DNA of 64,000 nt. It comes from Paragyromitra xinjiangensis. Lineage: Eukaryota > Ascomycota > Pezizomycetes > Pezizales > Discinaceae. Below are positions 58,101 to 64,000 of the stretch, in pieces. The stretch is taken from contig JBCAMK010000001.1 in assembly GCA_038503065.1 (NCBI GenBank), forward strand, positions 1,488,001 to 1,552,000, written 5' to 3'. The position numbers and the translations under genes are program-made. Numbering within the stretch: position 1 is the first letter of the stretch; each line of letters begins with the position of its first letter. The notes beneath the pieces are model-generated. The model saw nothing but the letters and a program-made list of their open reading frames with translations, searched no databases and had not been told where the DNA came from.

Positions 58101-59480
58101 AGCTCAGCGGATATACGTCTCTAGAAAAGATGCACATTGCGTCACAATATCTAATCCCTAAGCAATTAGAGTCGAACGGCCTGGCCGAAGGCCAGGTTGA
58201 ACTGCCAAATGAAGTCCTATCGAAGATTATAGCGTCGTACACTAGGGAATCCGGTGTAAGAGGTCTCGAGAGGGAAATAGGGAGCGTGTGCCGTGCAAAA
58301 GCTGTGCAATATACCGAGGCTAGAGACGCTGACCAAGAAGCTTCGTACAACGCGAAAGTTGAACTTGCAGATCTAGAGGGCATTCTCGGGATTGAGAAGT
58401 ATTACTCTGAAATCACCGAACGAAGCAATAAGCCTGGCATTGTTACAGGATTGGTTGCCTATAGCATCGGCGGCATCGGTTCAATCCTGTTCATAGAAGC
58501 TGAGCATATGCCTGGGACCGGAAGGCTGCAGCTGACAGGGAAGTTAGGCGAAGTGATCAAAGGTTCGTCTGATGTTCTGCTCACATTGTGCTGCTCCGTT
58601 AAGGGTTTCATGTATCTGATCTTTCTATGCAGAGAGCGTCGAGGTTGCCTTGACCTGGGTGAAAGCGCATGCCTATGTTTTGGGTCTCACTCATCATCCA
58701 GATGAGGATCTGACGAAGAATAAAAACGTGCACGTGCACTGTCCCGCTGGGGCCGTGCCAAAGGTTCGCTTGCCTCGCTTGCGACTGTTGACGCGCAGCT
58801 TATCGATTCCCGTTTGGCATTGGGACATTATCAGCTGACTGTCACCCCCAGGATGGCCCGAGCGCAGGGGTCGCATTTACGATCGCCATGATATCCATGT
58901 TTTCTGGTCGACGAGTCTCCCCCACGCTTGCAATGACGGGCGAAGTATCTCTACGGGGGAGAATTACTGCAGTTGGTGAGTGAGACTTCGCCAATCTTTC
59001 ATCTCGATGGCCTTTCTTTTCCAATTGCACCGTATCTGTAAATTGATTGAAGACGTTTGAGCTTATTGACTGATGTGTTCCCAATAGGTGGCATCAAGGA
59101 GAAATTGATCGGTGCGCTAAGTGCCGGTGTAAAAACGGTACTTTTACCTGCACATAACAGGAAGGAAGTACGTGAGCTCCCTGAAGAAGTCAAGAGCGGG
59201 TTAGAGATAATTTACGTTCGGTAAGCCACTCGCAAGAACTTGAGCCCCTTTGTTCATCCCAGATCTACCATGTCGCGATTCACAAGCGAGCCTATTTGCT
59301 GATAATACTATTATGATATAGGAGTGTGTGGGAGGCGCTAAAACATGGTATGTGTTAAACCTCCCTCTGCCACGAGTTTTTGATGATCTTGTTACTGATT
59401 TGGCCCGATTCGATCACATAGTCTGGCCTGAGTGGAGTGTTGGAGAAGACAACATGGCCTCGATTGAGAGCAGATTGTGA
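55157..59480 (+). CDS. Peroxisomal Lon protease (LonP2 type)
   Basis: ATP-dependent serine protease of the peroxisomal matrix. Ten exons: 55157-55232, 55286-56358, 56738-57290, 57457-57590, 58031-58562, 58633-58763, 58852-58975, 59088-59220, 59322-59347, 59422-59480; 946 residues. The N-domain starts [20 protein letters not shown], with no mitochondrial presequence. The AAA+ module has [12 protein letters not shown] (Walker A), [12 protein letters not shown] (Walker B) and the [17 protein letters not shown] sensor region. The protease domain has the catalytic Ser in DGPSAGVAF and Lys in [11 protein letters not shown]. The C-terminus is ESRL, and SRL is a peroxisomal targeting signal type 1. 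Intron 3 (57291-57456) uses a GC donor, AG^GCAAGT. Introns 2 (379 bp) and 4 (440 bp) are long and carry inverted repeats. Exon 9 is only 26 nt. Confidence 0.95.
56515..56583. mobile_element. Micro-MITE D in Lon intron 2
   Basis: A 69-bp element with 17-bp inverted ends (CGGTCACGTTTTTCTAG and CTAGGAAAACGTGACCG, one mismatch), flanked on both sides by TA (56513-56514, 56584-56585). It lies wholly within intron 2 (56359-56737) of the Lon gene and lengthens it. TA flanks suggest Tc1/mariner-type insertion. Confidence 0.7.
57737..57995. repeat. Nested inverted repeats in Lon intron 4
   Basis: Inner arms GCACGCGAGCCAGGG (57805-57819) and CCCTGGTTTGCGTGC (57880-57894) pair at 13 of 15 positions. 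Outer arms around CACGTGTTTCGAAGACTCG (57737-57755) and GCGAGTGTTTCGAAGTG (57979-57995) pair imperfectly. The block is more GC-rich than the flanking intron. It may be a decayed insertion. Confidence 0.4.
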
Positions 59481-62400
59481 TTATAACGGCCATCTAGTTG
59501 GTTGTGTGTATACTTAGTTTATGCAGCGTAAATTTTTTTTCGATCAACCGCCGCAATTGGAGCTTCACTTTGTGCAATTTTCAATATTCTATATCTTATT
59601 CGTAAATTCACAGTGACTATCATTGTGTTACTGTGATGCATAAACTTTTTTTACCCGATATCGAGTACAAGTCATGACTACTAGTACCGGTATCTATTTT
59701 GTGTGAGGATCTTTTTACTCCGATCTATCTCGTCCTGCTTGATCTACCTCACACATTAGCGAGAAAACAATAACTCTTACCTTGACGCAGCTATGTAACA
59801 TGTCTCTACGGAAATTTCTTTGGCCACGTTTTGTTCCCGCGAGAAGAATCGGCCTTCTTCGGCCCCTTGCTTTTGAACTTGATTATCGTCCACCCGGTGC
59901 CCTTAAGACCCTGCGCTGCGTGCAGGGAAGCTTATGTACAAGTGGACGGGAGTAGAAGAAGCCGGAGCGGCCATGGAACTTGGTCAAACCAGTTAAGGTG
60001 TGGCCACGATAGACTTTGCCGGTGGCCTGGCCTTTCCAGCTTGATCCCCGTATGCTCGACCATAGCTTCATGGTTGCCGGCAGCACGTCTTTTTTTTCTT
60101 CTTGACCCCATTCGCCTTACGACGCAGGGATGGACGAGAATTTTCTAATCTCGTTCCCTGGCTGCACATACGTAAATATTTCATGGCGTTCCGAGACGAG
60201 AGATGGGTCCGGGGCCACCTCACAGACAAAGGGGGTGTTTTTTTTAGAGTAATTCAAGCCGGGTGCCATACATACAGTAATCGATAGCGAGATAAGATAT
60301 TCGCACAGCTTCACGATGCGGACAGCTGTTTCTCATCCAGTCGTCTCTCGACTTGTGAGTGATTTTCCATGAAACTTTTCGGGGGGCAAAAATAACACAA
60401 CACAGAGACAACACACTGTAAATCCACTTCCCTATATCCCCGTGATCAGAGGGGGGCCCGTTATGTCTCTCTGGGCATTTCGGCGGCAAAAATCATTCTC
60501 CTGGACGAGCAATAACGGACAAGGTTTTGTTTTTTCTGACAGCAGATCCTGGGTACATCCCGCCAACATCCGGGCCGCACTGTGATCTCCAAGAATCCGA
60601 GCGGCGAGGGAAGCAGGAATTTTGTGGCTAATCCCATTATTGCCAAGAGAGAAATAAAATTATCTGATTGCTAAAAATTTCATTGTGTATTGGATGATAC
60701 ATTGGATTCCTTTTGTTGATGACGATACGCCTAGTGTGGGAGGCTTTTCTTTTTTCGCGGATCAGGAAAGGTGACCTGCTTACTCCCGCCGAACGAAAAA
60801 GGAAAAGAAAAGGTTTGTGTTCGAGTTTGTGTGTGGCAGTACGTATGGGGTTCTCCGCCACCACGACGCCCACCAGAAATCACTATGAAAGTCCGATCTC
60901 AGATCGTGTGCTAGTAAGACATTAGGTATGTGCGATAATATGAATTAAAGACTAGGTTAACACAACGGTGTGCTTAGGGCGTGAGCCAGAGAGTTCGTGT
61001 GAACTGATCATGTCTAAAGTACCGTTAGCTAGCAGCAGGAAGCAAGGGCAGTCCGGTCAAAGACATCTCAAGAAACACGGGGCTAAGTAGAACCATTTGG
61101 CCACCGATACGGGACGCCAATAGTATTTTAGGCCAATTAGAGAAGTCGGATTAGGCACTTATGTTTATCTAAGAATCCTGCCTCTGAACAGTAAGGTTGA
61201 GTGAATTATAATAGCTGGAAAGAAAAAGATAAAAAAAACTCATGGTGGCTGGAATCACTATCACTGGTGTGTCTATTACAGTGGTACTGGTAGCGATAAA
61301 TTCCCAGGACCCAGTTCTTCTCCGCTTAGCCACGAGACAGGCAAATGTGAAGACCATACCCCATCGAGTTGCGTCCCCACGCACCTCCAGGGCAGAACTG
61401 CAGAGGGGCTCTTTTGATCCACGAGGCTTAGATGGTGGGGCCAGCATGGGATGGATACACCGGACAAAAAGCCGCGGAGAAAAATTCTCCAGAAAATTCA
61501 AAAAGTAGGCGACTCGGGAAACAACCTAGGATCATAGATAGGGTTGAAGAAAGGCCTAGATGGAAAGGCGTTTTCCGGTGGCCAGAAACCATGGATGCTA
61601 TCTCTGCTTACTTTTTACTCGGGCTGATCATGCCATCAATTTTTCCTTTTCCCCACACATGTCGCAATGGATGCTTGGGACGGGAACAGTTTCGGGTATT
61701 GATGGATGCGTAACCACCGACGAGATGTCTACCAAAAAAGAAGCATCTAAAGCTCCCCACAATCGTGCATACCAGGCTGACTCGAGTCCATAGGAACAAG
61801 CCGGATCCGCATACCATATAAACTGTACTGAATGTTTAGAGCACAGGCCCAGTCCATTCTCAAAACATCACGTAAGTACGGGTACCGTATTGGAGCAAAA
61901 TTCGCTTGCCCAGCGATAATTTCTCTAGCCTGTTATTGGTTTTAGCTATGAAGCGAGCTTTTGTAGGTAGTTGGCTCGGAAGAATTGGTCTTTTTGTTAC
62001 TTGATTACTATTTGGTAAGGCCGTAAGGTAGCAGATTATGAGTTACGTGATCTGGGTACTCCAGTAACTTACCTACCTTTCCTGTTTACCAATTTCATGG
62101 TTCAAGCCGATAAGCATGTGATTTCCCTTGTTCCTCTTGTTATGTATCGACAATGGCCAGACTGCGGGGCAGCTGTGCAGCGGCAGCAGACATATTGAAA
62201 CTGTCGGCAGCGACCGACCGGAGATTCTCCCAGTCTAATGGTCATATATCGGACTCTAACTTATCACACACACATATGGTACTAGTGATTTAGCGAAGTC
62301 GGTAGGTGGTCTGGCTACTCTAGGAAGAGCGAGCGGGAGTTGGAAAGCTTGAAACCAAATACCCTTGCCCAACTATGACTTACCGCACAGGAGTACCGCT

Positions 62401-64000
62401 GTGTTGTGCGCTGTGCAAGGGGAGCTGCACAGCATGGAGATCTATGCGCTTCATCCTGCAATTTTGAGCCCTCGAGTGAGTGAGTGACACTCCGTCACGG
62501 AAAAATAGGTTCAAGGACGCAAAAAACAAATAAAAGCTCAAAAGCGGGTAAAAAACAAAACAAAAACACTCTGGAGAACCCCTTGCAGTTGGTTTGCAGT
62601 TGGTTCGCCTGCAAATAAAGGGTCCGTGAACGTATTTGACCTGTCGAAGATTTGAAGTGAGGTGAAGGATGAAATACAGGTAGAGGACAATCTTGATCCA
62701 GGTAACTCGTACATCACGTTTCGTGGTCTTGCTTTTGCCGACACATAGACGCGTGTATAACCTTCGCAATTCGGATTATTCGACTCCGAGAATGGGAGAG
62801 AAGATCAACTGCTAAGGTACTTTTAGCGAACGCTAAGAAATCAAATCTTTGAGTTCCTGCATAATTTGTGATTATTTCCCCCACAAAATGTTCAGGAAAG
62901 CCCCTTATCTTCGTCTCAATTACTGCGTCGAAATTTGACAAAATACAAAAATCCAACTGAGACAGAACATTGTTATCCATTTATTCTAGGGTTAATATGG
63001 GGCTAGGCCGGCACCGGAGGAGTTTCGGGGAGAAGGGTTCGGAAACGATAGGCTCACATTTCCAATCCGAGAGCCAGGTATGGAGTACCTACAGAAAAAT
63101 ATTCATATGGGTTTGAGAACCATTTCCTGGCGTCAATAAATGGATATATGGAATCTCGAGGGGTTTTCCAGTTGATCAATTGTCCGAAAATACGAAACGT
63201 ATCTCGGTCAAAAACACAAGTTATGGCGAGGAAAGGTTGGGTGTGATGATCGACGTTGACATTATCGCTTCGTATGGTTCATCCGTCCTCATCTCCTGCC
63301 TCTAATATGCAGATTTATGCGAAACTTTTGATATATTGTGTCTCAACTTTGGAAGGACGGTAAACGGTAAACTCAAATATATTTTCATGTTTCACATGTA
63401 AATCTCCTTGAAGTTTGTGAAGATTTTACCTAAGTTTCCATCCAACCAATCTTTTTGGCTAGCAATGAGCCTCGGGTCATCCTTAGCAAACCCGAGGTAC
63501 GACTCCGTCCGAAGTCCCGGCCAGCCGTATCGGCCACACGGAATTTAAGTGTAAGTTCTGAATAATTCAAGATATGGAAAAGTCGAAAGAATTCAATGCT
63601 CATCGAAAGATTGACCGAATTGAATTGGAGAGTCTCTTTTACCTGGATTCGCTGAACCACAATCCATTTTTGATACAAATGATAAGGTGTGTCGTTACGA
63701 GTCACGACTTCTCGAGACACACCAACACCGGGAATAAGTCCGTCCTGTTTCGGAATGTCAGATTTAGTCTTGAAGCTGTATCGTAGGGCTGTAGGTTTGC
63801 CAATTCGTCACATCCCATCTCCCGCTGTTGCGTCTATTTCCAATCGGGGACAGCCTGACCGGGGCTAGAGGCCCCAAGTATCATAATCTCATACCGTGGA
63901 TGAGCAATGACCCTTTTTCCATTACGCTCAGGGATCACCCGACTGGCGACGGAGAATTCATTCGGTGGTAGCGATGGTTGATGAGAAAAAGCGATCGTCA
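59481..64000. other. Terminal 4.5 kb without supported genes
   Basis: Frames of 60-130 codons occur on both strands (for example 61169-61501, 62380-62769, 63430-63720), but none shows a domain, a conserved look or splice partners. No RNA gene or long repeat recognised by eye. Confidence 0.4.

Noticed and set aside
59481..64000. Hope of a gene or mobile element in the last 4.5 kb
   Set aside because: No domain, terminal repeat or splice-consistent frame could be identified by eye on either strand.

Overview
The window reads as nuclear DNA of a filamentous ascomycete (Pezizomycotina). Genes are monocistronic and rich in introns. I could place 44 introns, mostly 45-90 bp, with GT-AG borders and CTAAC-type branch points. 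The proteins match fungal forms of Met5, Rpl5, Kei1, Cho2, Anp1, Vma8 and a peroxisomal Lon. Two F-box-like/ankyrin genes, long AT-rich intergenic stretches and small TA-flanked inverted-repeat elements would suit a Pezizomycetes-type genome, but that placement is inference only.

Layout. 1-2480: 3' part of MET5 (sulfite reductase beta subunit). 3093-4540 (-): RPL5. 6120-7040: first ankyrin gene. 7.0-10.2 kb: non-coding DNA with a 282-bp inverted-repeat element, then a coiled-coil protein gene that appears frameshifted. 10.7-12.7 kb (-): KEI1 and a LAMTOR5/HBXIP-like roadblock protein. 13.8-14.9 kb: a fungal protein of unknown function. 15.0-16.8 kb: two MITE-like elements, a broken-looking membrane protein region and a CTA microsatellite. 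17.7-19.7 kb (-): large F-box protein. 22.9-27.6 kb: small acidic protein, a Siw14/Oca-type phosphatase divergent from a U1A/U2B''-type RRM protein with a 7-nt micro-exon, and AP-1 sigma. 29.1-30.4 kb: single-span membrane protein. 33.6-36.3 kb: unusual Lys/Arg-rich tandem-repeat protein. 37.1-40.0 kb: cupin protein and second ankyrin gene. 41.3-50.5 kb (-): VMA8, ANP1, CHO2. 52.9-54.0 kb: short-chain dehydrogenase. 55.2-59.5 kb: ten-exon peroxisomal Lon protease. 59.5-64.0 kb: no gene that I can support.

There is no operon or obvious gene cluster. Several genes serve the endomembrane system: KEI1 (sphingolipid synthesis in the Golgi), ANP1 (Golgi mannan synthesis), AP-1 sigma (clathrin sorting), VMA8 (acidification) and CHO2 (phosphatidylcholine synthesis). 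This looks like ordinary eukaryotic scatter.

The most unusual items are the 37/30-residue repeat protein with an in-frame TAG that a 63-nt intron would remove, the 7-nt micro-exon encoding part of an RNP2 motif, two GC-AG introns sharing one donor sequence, a small set of TA-flanked inverted-repeat elements (one inside a Lon intron), a coiled-coil gene with an apparent one-base insertion, and three copies of an 8-bp palindrome upstream of the dehydrogenase. All splice sites were placed by reading motifs and frames by eye; none has transcript support.
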